Assembly (NCBI GenBank): GCA_031769625.1 | Contig: JAUIMM010000534.1 | Span: 8,882,001-8,946,000 of the forward strand | DNA: 64,000 nt | Direction: 5' to 3' | Origin: Taudactylus pleione | Taxonomy: Eukaryota; Chordata; Amphibia; Anura; Myobatrachidae | Part shown: positions 54,221 through 64,000 of the stretch, piece after piece | Layout of the letters: each line of letters starts with the position of its first letter | Numbering within the stretch: the stretch's first letter is position 1 | Program-made: the position numbers and the translations under genes | Notes under the pieces: model-generated | The model's input: only the letters and a program-made list of their open reading frames with translations | Told to the model about the DNA's origin: nothing | The model's database searches: none

Positions 54221-54625
54221 CAGCTACACACTACACAATCATCGGGTGATCGGCCCGATTTATTGTAGTGTGTATGAACGATCGTTTTAGCGTTTCGCCA
54301 AGAAAATGGTTAAAAAACATCCACAAAAGCATTCTTTCCATTATCCGATCGATGAAGAACGAAAAGGTCGGTCTCAATTTCCCGATATCGAGCAGTCTGT
54401 GTGCATTTCGATAATCTGCTGATATTACCTATGTTCTCCCGTCACTATGTCATCCTCCTTGTGGGTGGACATATACAAAATGAGTGTGGTGTGGTGGAAA
54501 ATCTGTAGCTTCTAATGAAAACTTGCATAATGTGTAGCACAGATATTGGGGCAGGCAATTTGCTGCAAAATCGTCTTATTTCTTGTCCCGATCAAAATAA
54601 TCTGACAGTGTGTACTGTAGCTAGC
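54221..54625. mobile_element. MITE with AGCTACACACTACA ends
   Basis: Left CAGCTACACACTACACAATC, right CAGTGTGTACTGTAGCTAGC, followed by TTAA (54626-54629). Ends are only moderately inverse. Confidence 0.55.
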
Positions 54626-54918
54626 TTAATACTTGTGTTACGTCACCATTGGGTGCTCATTCTTATTTACAGGTTCATTTCACCCAGGAGCTACATGAAG
54701 GTCAGCTGCCACCCTATGGCAGTGAGAAAAACTGGTTTATTTATACTATTTGTTTATATTGGAGTTGGACATCTTCCCAAAAATAGTTTATCTATTTAGA
54801 GAATCACAGTGATTAAGTTATTCATTTATAAGCTTTCCTTATTATAGTGCAAAATAAAGCACAATTTAGATACTGAAATTTATAGCGCACACCATTATCC
54901 TACATGGCACAAGACACT

Positions 54919-55301
54919 TTAACCACTTGCCTGGCATGGTCACATTTTTCCGATCACGCCAGGCTATGCGTTATCTGATCTGGTCGCAATTTCGACCAGT
55001 CAGAAAAACAATTTGGGCGGCTGCTCTCCGGTCCCTCTGCTTCTCTGGAACCTCCCCCAGTGTCTGCTGTGCTACCGATCACTGCTGATCGGTAGCACAG
55101 CAGGACACCCCACCCAGCGGCTGCAGACTAGTGTGCCTAGTGCCTGAAGCCGCTGCGAAAATGAAAGTTGCAATGGTCATGATGTTCCAATGGTGGTGAT
55201 CCGATTTTTGAAATACATGTACTTCACCTAATTCACACTCAAAAAAACCCGGACAATTTTTGAGCAGTTTTTAGAAAAAAAATTGTCAGTTAAGTGGTAT
55301 A
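54919..55301. mobile_element. Repeat with TTAACCACTTG ends
   Basis: Left TTTAACCACTTGCCTGGCA; right GTCAGTTAAGTGGT is the imperfect inverse. The interior has an inverted pair CTGCTGTGCTACCGATCA and TGATCGGTAGCACAGCAG (55066-55104). A fragment with a similar left end lies at 32843. Confidence 0.65.
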
Positions 55302-55343
55302 AAACATTTTACAAAACTGGGCAGTTATCCTTTAAAATGTGAC

Positions 55344-55664
55344 ATGGGGGAATTCAGTTATATTTTTTGTGCCCATAACTAATGGGCGCCCGACGGAGCA
55401 ATTTAATGGTTATTTTGATGGGGCGCAAGTGCAGCGAGAATACAGATTTCTGCACGCACCCTTCTGAGGAGACGAGCAGAAATCTTCAAGAAAGTCGCGT
55501 TTTTGGGCGTCCAAATGATACACTAACAAGAACTTTGCACGGGTTTAGCCGATTTACGCGTCTAAACCCGGTTCATTTGGGTGCAACATGCATGAAAAGT
55601 AATGGGCTCCCAAAACAAGATGGGAGATCAGGCGCTGAAAAAAAAAAAAACTGAATTCCCCCAT
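55344..55664. mobile_element. MITE with ATGGGGGAATTCAGTT ends
   Basis: Left ATGGGGGAATTCAGTT and right AACTGAATTCCCCCAT are perfect inverses over 16 bp. A poly-A tract precedes the right end. Confidence 0.85.
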
Positions 55665-56413
55665 TGTGTGCGGAGGCTTGGACAAACAGCTTCTAGACAT
55701 GCACTGTTGCGCCTCACTGGATCCACATCGCCCCTGGCTCCATCCTTGTTCCAAGTGGCTCCTAGATTTTACCAACTACATTACTCTGACTAACTAGGTG
55801 TGCTGAAAATAAACATTTCATTGCTCGCGGCATTATGAAATCTGTCTCAACAAGTCAAGCAGATCTGCACTACAACACTCTAAAAGAATGTTTATTTTAT
55901 TTTTAATAGATAAATGCCAGCGGAAACTAGACTGTAAAACGGCCATCATTTTACACACACAGAATACAGATATAAGATACCTTGAAACGTCGGAAAGTGA
56001 TTCAGCTTTCATGGACTAAAAGGTCTATGTAAATTGGGCTATGCAGATGAGACGGCACTGCAATAAGTGGCAAGTTCATCACCGATAAGTATCTTAATGA
56101 AAGATAGTAAAAACAAAATACAATTTTCATCTTCCAGCTCCTAATTTCTTGTAACGAGACTTTAAAAACAAAGTAACCAGTCAGAATAAAATCATGTTTG
56201 CTGGTAAACTAGTATAACAGACAAAAAAAAAAAAAAATCACTGACCATTGACATTTTTTTTTTTCTACTGTTATTTTTTTTTTAATCTTTGTCTGGATAG
56301 AGAAACAAAGCACAGACACAAGATACTAGTTTTTTTTGTTTGTTTTTTAAGAGATTTGCCTTATAAAATGATCTTCCATTTGTAAGACAATGAGGTAATC
56401 TAAGGTCGCTAAA

Positions 56414-57060
56414 GGGGAGATTTATCAAAGTTTGCAGAGAGATAAAGGAGATCATCCAGACCCGCTCACTAGATGCATTCGCTCGTACCCTGCGTATGCA
56501 AATCCAGCACACGCCCAGCAGGCAGGCGATCGCACGGTAAGGCATTAGCATGTCCTAATGTCTTGACGTGCAATCACCACCAGCCATTCTTAAGATGCCC
56601 ACTTGCATACATCATCTCCTGGAAGTGCATGAAAACATTGGTACATCGAGCACCATCGGATGCGATCGCAGCGCTTGAGGTTGACTATACCCTGCCGCAA
56701 GCACTGCGAGCACTTCAGAGTGAAATTCCACCAAGTGATGTGCACTATGACGCTTCCTTTTTAATTATGCACGCCTCAGACACCGCATTGAGACACTCAG
56801 GCACGCCTGCATTTGCACCTCCACTCCCACGTTTCCAGTGGCCAGCCCCTGTCACCACCCACAAAGAGCTTCTCCTGTTACTCACTCTGCTGGGTGGTCT
56901 ATGCGCAGCGAGCAAACGCATCCAGATCTCTTGCACTGGTTCGCGCATACGCAGATTGCAAATATTGGCAGGCTACGAGTGTTCGCATAATAGGGAGCGG
57001 GTCTGAATCAAAGTACCAACCAATCAGCTTCTACCTATCATTTTACCTTAGCAAAAATAT
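56414..57060. mobile_element. MITE interrupted by a Harbinger-like element
   Basis: Left half GGGGAGATTTATCAAAGTTT, right half ACCAACCAATCAGCTTCTAC, as in the MITE at 33147. The insert is 56448-57009, with ends GAGATCATCCAGACCCGCTC and GAGCGGGTCTGAATCA and AAG on both sides. The outer right end is lost. Confidence 0.7.
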
Positions 57061-57890
57061 GCTAATGCTTGCCAAAGCACAGCCAACATGAAGATGCCCA
57101 CTGTTGCCCTCTCATATCCCTCCAATGTCGCTCTCCTACGTAAACATCGGTACCATCGACGCATATCAAGCAGCACGTACGGCAAGCCTGACCAGTCACA
57201 AACACTGCAGCTCTCCTCACACGCAGAGCGCTCTCATGCTGCAAATACAATCGCAATGGCTAACTCATGCACGCCAATGAAACAGCATTTAAACGGTCAG
57301 ACACGACTGTGTTTACCTAACTGCCTCCCCCCCAGTAACCTCCCACGTGCGTACGTAATCGCAAAGCAATCGCGACTTATGCGCAGTGCGAATTAGATGC
57401 ATGTGCAATAGCAAATAATGACTCGATCTGCGTAGCATTCAATGCTGAATGAGGCCCTAAGTACAGGGCACAGAGCCGTCAGTTGAATATCTCCGGGAAC
57501 TCATTCCTGGCACTATTCTAATTGCACTGAATTGAATCCCTTTGACAGAAAAATTAAATAGTAGTGTAACATAACGTTATGAAAGCTGCATCTGATCCCC
57601 ACACATGGCATCAGACTTTCCTAAAGGACCCTTAAATGCAACTCAAAATTCCCCACATTGGGTTATTTAATATAAAAAAAAAAAATTCGGTAGAGCATAG
57701 ACTTGTCGCGCCCAGTCTAACTGGGCACGACAAGCACGATAATTAGTGAGCACACAAAAATAATTGAATTGCAACATTAGGCGCACAATAATTAGCACGC
57801 CTTAAAAACCAATTGAATCGCCCCCAAGGTGAGCAGGAAACCATATACACACAGACTGCCTTTATCAAAGCTACAAAGCAGAGGAGTCAT

Positions 57891-58181
57891 ACTAAGTACA
57901 CAATGTACAATAAATCGTTCGCACAGCCAACAAACTATATATTGTTCAGTGCATTGGTTTGCGTACACACGCGATATATCTTAATGACATTGCAGCAAGG
58001 CAGAAGCGATATCTCGTGCGCATCTGCCGGTGCGTAGGGGCACCTCACATCACAACTGAGTGGCCATAATGTTGTGTCACGCCAGACATATCAAGCAGCC
58101 AATTGGTAAGTGTGTATGCTTACCAAATCGGTTGCTTGGGCTGCCAGCAGCTCGGTCGGCCAGGTGTGTACCCCACATTAG
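57891..58181. mobile_element. MITE with GTGTACCCC-type ends
   Basis: Right end CCAGGTGTGTACCCCACATT; the left ACTAAGTACACAATGT is its degenerate inverse. The interior has GATATCTCGTGCGCATCTGC-like sequence. Confidence 0.55.
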
Positions 58182-58790
58182 GGGTCTATCCCCTTTCAAG
58201 GTCCAACCAGAAGCACCATAAAATCTATAGGCCTACGACCGTCCCATAACCACTAAAAGCCACTTTTTTTTAGACTTTCCCCACAGAGATTTCAACATTT
58301 TTAAACACATGGCAAGATGCTGAAATGCCAAGGCACACCACTATCAGTACAGCACTAGCCCCAGGAGGAGTCTTGCGGGATATTGCAGCTAAGAAACATT
58401 GCTTCAGACATGTGAGCAATAAATAGCAATGTTTTACTTAGGTACTACATAAACGCAGTGGGACCTCATGCTGAATTGAACTATCCCCGTTAATGCCAAG
58501 TACAATCATCATATTTGCCATAATTATAAAAACTAAAATATTTATTTGTTAAATGTCTAACACAGCGAAATGGATATGTAAGACACTTGGGTTTTCTAGG
58601 CTAACTAGTTGGTCATATTTTCAGTGCTTTCCGAAGCTCCACACCCACATTGACGTCACACCCCACCCCATATGTCACACTTCCCTTGCTACACCCCAAG
58701 CTATCTATTGTGAAATGATTATAACACATCAATGGAATGGACATGAGAGCTATATGAGAAGATAAAGAGATAATAGGAAATAGAAACATG

Positions 58791-59335
58791 AGGAGCTCAT
58801 TCAGACCAGCTCGCACGAAGCGTGTGCAAATTTGGGAAGGCAGGCGATCATACGGCAAGGCATTAGCATGCCCACTATGTCTTGGCGTGCGATCGCTTTG
58901 TGTACGCAGACACCCACTAGCCTGTCTTAAGATGCCCACTTGCGCACGTCATCTCCAGGAAGTGTATGCAACCATCGGTACATCGTGTAGCATCAGAAGC
59001 GAACGCAGTGCTTAAGGTTGACTATACCCTACAGCAAGAACTGCAATCACTTCAGTGTGAATTACAACCAGGTGACGTGTACTATGATGCTGCCGGTTAA
59101 TCATACACGCCTCTGAAACGGCGTTAAGAAGCTCAGGCACGCCTGCGTTCACACCTCCACTCCCCTGTTATTAATGGCCAGGACCTATCACCATCCACAA
59201 ACGGCTTCTCCTGACACTCACTCTGCTGGGCTATGTGTAGCGAGCGAACGCTTACTGATTTCTCATACTGGCATGCGCAAAAATCGGCCAACTACGAGCG
59301 AACGCATCCTAGCGAGCGGGTCTGAATCAGGTCCT
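58791..59335. mobile_element. GATTCAGACC-type Harbinger-like MITE (degenerate)
   Basis: Left GAGCTCATTCAGACCAGCTC, right GAGCGGGTCTGAATCAGGTC. The interior resembles 56448-57009 (GCATTAGCATG, CTTGGCGTGCGATC, ACGCCTGCGTT) in the same order. Confidence 0.7.
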
Positions 59336-59544
59336 GTATACAATGGTGAGAGCAGCATTATCGCTATCAGAGAAGGACCTGAAATTATTAAGATTCACCT
59401 TGCTGACTGTCTGCTGGGTGGGCACTAAATTAAGGGGGGGTTGTAAGATCCTAACTGCCATATAAATCAGGCCAATGTCAGCAAACTATATAACAAGAAA
59501 TCTACACTCTATTTGAGTATGTAAGCAACATATGTTAGTGTATC

Positions 59545-59773
59545 CTAAGGGGGCGGAGTCAATTCTCTTATCGGGCGCCTCAACTACTGGGCGCCCAACT
59601 AAGCAATTCAATTGTTACCTGCCCAACATCACCTGGTTTAGCCTTGGAAAGCAGCTAAAACCAAAATGGACGGCGAGCAGAAATGTGTCTGCCCTCTGCA
59701 CGGGTGCCCGAATGGAGCAACAATTGAATTGATCAGTTAGGCGCCTGATAAAGTAATTGAATCGCCCCCTAAG
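59545..59773. mobile_element. MITE with CTAAGGGGGCG ends
   Basis: Left CTAAGGGGGCGGAGTCAATT, right AATTGAATCGCCCCCTAAG: inverted. The interior has GGCGCCTCAACTACTGGGCG and the inverse-related GTTAGGCGCCTGATAAAG. Confidence 0.8.
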
Positions 59774-60890
59774 AATTCTTCCCATCTAACTTCTTAAAGC
59801 TCTTGATCTTCCTCCATATGCATGTTGCCCTTCCGTGCACAATTTGTACTTTATTTATGTTCTTATGTGGGGTTATCCTCCTGAACAGAACAATGGGCCT
59901 GATTCAGAGATGTACGAGGCTGCGACCGCTATGTATGTGACCGCATGGATTTGAAAAAGCTGCAGGTGAGCGTCTCAATACATATGGGATTGCATTGTGC
60001 GAATGCTGCCACGGCCTGGCGTACGTGGCAAACCACATGACGCAATTCGTGCGCACGTTTGCCGGATCGGCGGCAAAGATGAGTGAGGACATGTCTGTAG
60101 TAAGTGAATTTTCAGTACATCACTCCGTACTGCGTCAGCAAAACATTGTTGTACTGTAATACAAAAATAAATCTAAAATCAATATTCATATCCACCTATG
60201 AGCGCCTATATAATCTTAAATAAGGAGATGTAATGATAAGATGAAAGCAGATAATTATACAATAACTTACAACTATAAAAAGAGATAGGCCCCTGGCCAG
60301 GGAAGATCACAATGTAACCAGGTACGGATAACTATACATTCAGGCTTCACTTCTGCCCATTTTCAGTTTGCTTTATATTAATAAGACAATACGTACATCT
60401 GCCAAGCAATCACTTATAATGCTTACTCGCTAAAGCGGAACTAAATCTAAGTAATATTGTTTCATACAGCATACAAGGGTGGATTGTGTTTGGATGTCTA
60501 ATTGGCTGTTTGTTCAACAGATTATGAAACCTGAAATGGGAAATAGCACAAATACATGTTTCAGGTTAGTAATTATTTAATATCACAAATGGAAAGCAGC
60601 TTGTTATCCTATAGTGATCATACACACAGCACACAAACAGATGAGGCAGCAGATACTGTAATACTAAAGGTGCGGGATGGACTTTCACACATTCATAGTA
60701 GTTTCAGCATCCAATTATTGTTTCTACATAAACAGAGCATTTCTGGCATATACTGAAAACCATGGTTTGCTTTTTACCTTGCAAACTATGTTTAGTCATA
60801 TGTCTCGCTCACCATGTACATCTATTCTGCAGTGCACCAAATCTCACTCCTGTCTGCTAAAACTGCCGAAAGGAGATCAACACTTTTAAA

Positions 60891-61145
60891 CGGGTTGGGT
60901 ACGGGACGCTGGCGCTCAGGATCCCAGCGGTTAGAATCCAGACGCTGGCATCCCGACAGAGTTAGGATACCGACACCTGCCAATAAGTACCCCTAATCCC
61001 CCCCCCTCCGCAGCCTATACCTAACCCTCCCCCTAGCGGCTAACCCCAATACTTACTGTCGGGACGTCAGCGGTCGGGATCCTGGTGCAGAGATTCTGAC
61101 TGGTGTCGGCTTTTGGCGTCGGCATCCCAAGAGCCAGGATATTAA
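60891..61145. mobile_element. CCTAAC-type MITE (copy 5)
   Basis: Left GGGTTGGGTACGGGACGCTGG, then CAGCGGTTAGAATCCAGACG; interior CCTAACCCTCCCCC; right GTGTCGGCTTTTGGCGTCGG. Same family as 157-427. Confidence 0.7.
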
Positions 61146-61149
61146 CTAT

Positions 61150-62000
61150 GGAGGGAATTCAATTAGATGCGAAAACGTACGTTTTTCGCATATGAAAACT
61201 TTGCGCGCCGTTCATCTGAATGTGTCACTTTTCGCGTCTATTGCCCCTGACGGTTTTCTTGCAATCCTATTGGAAAAGACGCGAAGCGGCATTCGCCCAG
61301 AAACTTTCAAAGTTCTATGCAAAAAAAGGAATTCTGACTGTACCCCCAATAAATAGTCAAAAGAAGATAGGGCAATAGTGTAGAAGTGTATTAGTGACCA
61401 TAATCAAAGGAATTTGGATTCTTAAATTGAGTCAAATGGCTATTACTATAATTTTTTGACTGTTAGAGAAAAATGCATGTAAGCAATATTTTTGGGGAAA
61501 ATAAATGCTGTAGTTAAATTGGGGGAACGTTAAAATGGGTGTAAATAAGCTTTTGAGTCATAAAATTGCATTTTTACATTTTTTTTAAAAATACACCTGT
61601 CACTTGCACCTGCAATCCTAAAAACACCCTGCTAACCCATACAGCTCCCCCCCAAAAAAATAAATTACCTACCCCACTACTTTATACCCAATTTCCAACA
61701 CTTTACATTTTTACCCCAAAAATGACATTTCATTATTGGCCAAATTAAGCGACTTAAAAATTTTTTTTTGCCTAATTATTAATTGAGGGGGTTCTGAACC
61801 AAATTACAACATTTTAGCCAAAAATAAGGATTTTGCACAACTTTTCACCTGCTCTGAAATGGTGAAAACTTTTCGCAGCTATTGACTATGGAGATTTCGC
61901 ACCTCCGAAAAGCCGCGGCTAATAGGATTGCACGATACGCTGCATTTGTGCGAAAAGTTTTCACCTGTGCAAAGTTATACGTGGCTTATTGAATGTGGCT
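61150..62000 (+). mobile_element. Long AT-rich MITE family, copy 3
   Basis: Begins GGAGGGAATTCAATTAGATG, and ends near CGTGGCTTATTGAATG. The CGAAAAGTTTTCACC tract near the right end pairs loosely with GCGAAAACGTACG at the left. At 61740-61800 it shows the uninterrupted form of the site that carries a hAT in copy 2. Confidence 0.6.
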
Positions 62001-62032
62001 ACACCCCCTTTTAAACAACTCGTCCCCTACAA

Positions 62033-63506
62033 CATGGCTCGACAAATCCCGGGTCCAGGTCGCCATGGCGACCAAGACTGTAGTCCTGGCGACAAAGTTT
62101 TACAGGAGCCAGGTATGATGCTTCTAATAAAGCTAATTGTTGAAAGAAAAAAAAAAAAAACACACTCCCCATGTCATAGCATGGGGTGTGTTCATTCCTG
62201 CCACATTCAATCAGTGTGGCTCTGCCTCCTCTTCTATTCTGCCCATGACAAAGTGTGAAGAGGAAATGGAGACCGGACACAGATTGGCATCAGGAGCAGC
62301 GGATGTGAGGCTCCGACTATCACTGTGTGTACACTCCCATAAACCCCTGCCCCCAGCTATGCTGTTGCCGGCATGCACCCAGGGCTCTGCGCTCTCTTGC
62401 CGCACCAGGGATGCCATGCCCCACAACCACATTAGAGGTGATGAGGGAGACTGAGCTCTGGATGAAGAGCAGCTCCAGGGGGAGAGACAGAGACTGCTAC
62501 AATGGCATGAAGGATGTGGTGCTGCTGAACTCCCAACAGAGGGGAAGACTTGCTGCAGCTTTGGGACAAGGAAGCGGCCATGGGCGGTGTGGGGACCGGA
62601 GGAGGCGTGCTGCTAGGGAAGCAGGGGGCTCACATGAGTTTGTTGGGAAAGCAGCTGTCTTATAAACAGCAGCCAGTGCTGTCAAAGAAATGTCAAGTAC
62701 AGGAGGCTACAAAACTATCTGTACGCATGCTGTAGAGTCCGCTGGGACTAAGTTTTTGTCTACCATGAGATCCTGTGAGGGTCCCTTTCTGAGCTGTCAT
62801 GAAAGCTTATATACCCCTCATTGATGGGTCTTCAACCTTTGGCCCTCCAACTGCTGTGGAACTACACATCTCAGCATGCCCTGCCACTGTTTTGATATCA
62901 AAACTGTGGCAGGGCATCCTGGGATCTGTAGTTCCACAGCAGCTGGAGGACCAAAGGTTGAAGACCCATTATAGTTATGTTATTTTATGATCTAGGATGA
63001 ACCTGACCAAATGCACAATCACCTGGGCGTTATATATAAGAATTGGCAAATCTTGAAGTTATTCTGTATTAGCATGGCTCCCCCATAAACAACATTTGTG
63101 CTGTAATAGTGTTTTGGAGTTTTAAATTTGTGCCCTGTATAGAGCAAAGTCCTAGAAGGTTTTCCCTTGAAGGCTGCTTAGTTACCTGTGATCATCACAC
63201 TGTGGACCAGGGATCCTGTATCAAATATCAGCCAGTTACAATAGCCTCTGCCCCAACCATCCCCAAATGTGCCTCTTCCTTCCCCACCCCCCAAAAAGAG
63301 TTACGTGTCACATCCTATGTATTTATTACTCATTATCCCACGTGTGGCATAAAATGAATTTAGGCCCTACTGTGTGGTATAATATGAATTTGGGCTTATA
63401 CTGTGTGGTCTCTACAAGTGTTCAGATATTTTGGTCTCGGGCAATGGTTTGGCTCTTAAAAGGTTTAAACTGGCTCCTAGATTTTACAAAAATTTGTCAA
63501 GTCCTG
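62033..63506. mobile_element. Non-autonomous hAT, 1.47 kb, perfect 8-bp target duplication
   Basis: Left end CATGGCTCGACAAAT, right end ATTTGTCAAGTCCTG: imperfect inverted repeats. CCCTACAA lies on both sides (62025-62032 and 63507-63514). The interior contains a poly-A tract with an adjacent inverted pair (CCCCATGTCATAGCATGGGG) and a nested hAT hairpin at 62822-62970. No transposase was recognised. Confidence 0.9.
62822..62970. mobile_element. hAT hairpin element (GGGTCTTCAACC ends), nested
   Basis: TGATGGGTCTTCAACCTTTG and CAAAGGTTGAAGACCCATTA are inverted; the arms pair for about 70 bp. Same family as 49975-50135. A target duplication could not be resolved. Confidence 0.85.
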
Positions 63507-64000
63507 CCCTACAAAATAACACCCTAAAACTACTGTAAGTAAAGTAACCTCACTTGTTACCTGTGGTACTGGAAAACCCAAGACATCCATAAGCTCCACA
63601 AAACTATTATAGAACTAAAGATTTCAGGACTTGCATTTTAATCAGGTTGCGTTGCTGGACCTTGCAATTGGCATAGAATACAGAGGAAGGATTTGCCTCC
63701 CCCTTTAGAACATACTACAATATAAGTTTTATCTTCTATTTCTTTTTTGAGCTGAACACTCACGATACAATAAGAAACTGTTCATCAATAGGAAGATCCC
63801 TCCCCATTTTTTCAACATACAGAAACATAATTTTTTTGAATAACAAAGACGATATTTTTAACTGAAATAACATTGTGGAATAAGATAGGACTCTTATTTA
63901 TATTTCATTCTATTTTTGAGTTTTTTTATCGTGAATTTCAAGCATCCATTGCGCCTGTATATGTTTTGTTACCTTTTATATGTATGATCACTAGATAGGT

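Larger units (their letters stand above)
51164..64000 (-). other. PPP6R1 5' UTR intron (partial), MITE-rich
   Basis: Upstream of the acceptor at 51164. Besides the elements listed, 51164-52020, 52370-52950, 53930-54215, 57080-57880 and 60120-60880 hold no recognised gene or clear repeat. No CpG-rich promoter or first exon was identified; GC-rich patches coincide with transposons. Confidence 0.7.

Noticed and set aside
55664..55790. A second copy of the 62033 hAT family (shared CTGGCTC and CTCCTAGATTTTAC words)
   Set aside because: Only about 17 contiguous bases match by eye and no ends or duplication were found; too weak to list.
62270..62700. GC-rich patch that could be the PPP6R1 promoter or first exon
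   Set aside because: It lies within a hAT element with a perfect target duplication and is not CpG-dense; no donor site joined to exon 1 was identified.

Overview
This is a vertebrate, almost certainly anuran (frog), genomic window. It is dominated by one multi-exon gene on the minus strand and by dense transposable elements filling its introns. The host gene is PPP6R1 (SAPS1), a regulatory subunit of protein phosphatase 6. Sixteen coding exons run from the ATG at 51157 down to 8547. All have GT-AG boundaries and compatible phases, giving about 653 uninterrupted codons. The upstream 5' UTR exon(s) and promoter (above 51163) and the C-terminal exons (below 8547) were not found and probably lie outside the window. 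The amphibian assignment rests on abundant DIRS-type tyrosine-recombinase retrotransposons, a Tx1-like LINE fragment, a V-SINE-like element, and many small inverted-repeat DNA transposons of kinds I know from frog genomes. The species cannot be told from this sequence.

Layout, left to right. 1-8546: partial intron 16, with a V-SINE, a 2.5 kb long-inverted-repeat structure enclosing a Tx1-like LINE fragment, and a degraded DIRS-like element (about 5.8-8.3 kb). 8547-14594: exons 16 to 13, with a 5'-truncated DIRS element (about 10.75-13.73 kb) in intron 14. 14595-24529: exons 12 to 8, with a 1.66 kb hAT element carrying a minisatellite, a second hAT with a perfect 8-bp target duplication, and several inverted-repeat elements. 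24530-41738: exons 7 to 3, with nested MITEs, another hAT and a large hairpin element. 41739-50538: intron 2, mostly one nearly full-length DIRS element (about 43.13-48.94 kb) with gag-like, RT/RNase H and tyrosine recombinase reading frames plus terminal and internal complementary repeats. 50539-51163: exons 2 and 1. 51164-64000: partial 5' UTR intron packed with MITEs, including a striking chain of tandem hairpins at 52956-53303 and a 1.47 kb hAT with a perfect 8-bp target duplication.

Only PPP6R1 looks functional. All three DIRS-type elements lie in the same orientation as PPP6R1, and both recognisable RT catalytic motifs are mutated, so they appear unable to replicate on their own. I saw no convincing new biochemical system. 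The most unusual structures are the multi-hairpin element, the long-inverted-repeat structure around the LINE fragment, and the intact DIRS internal complementary region.
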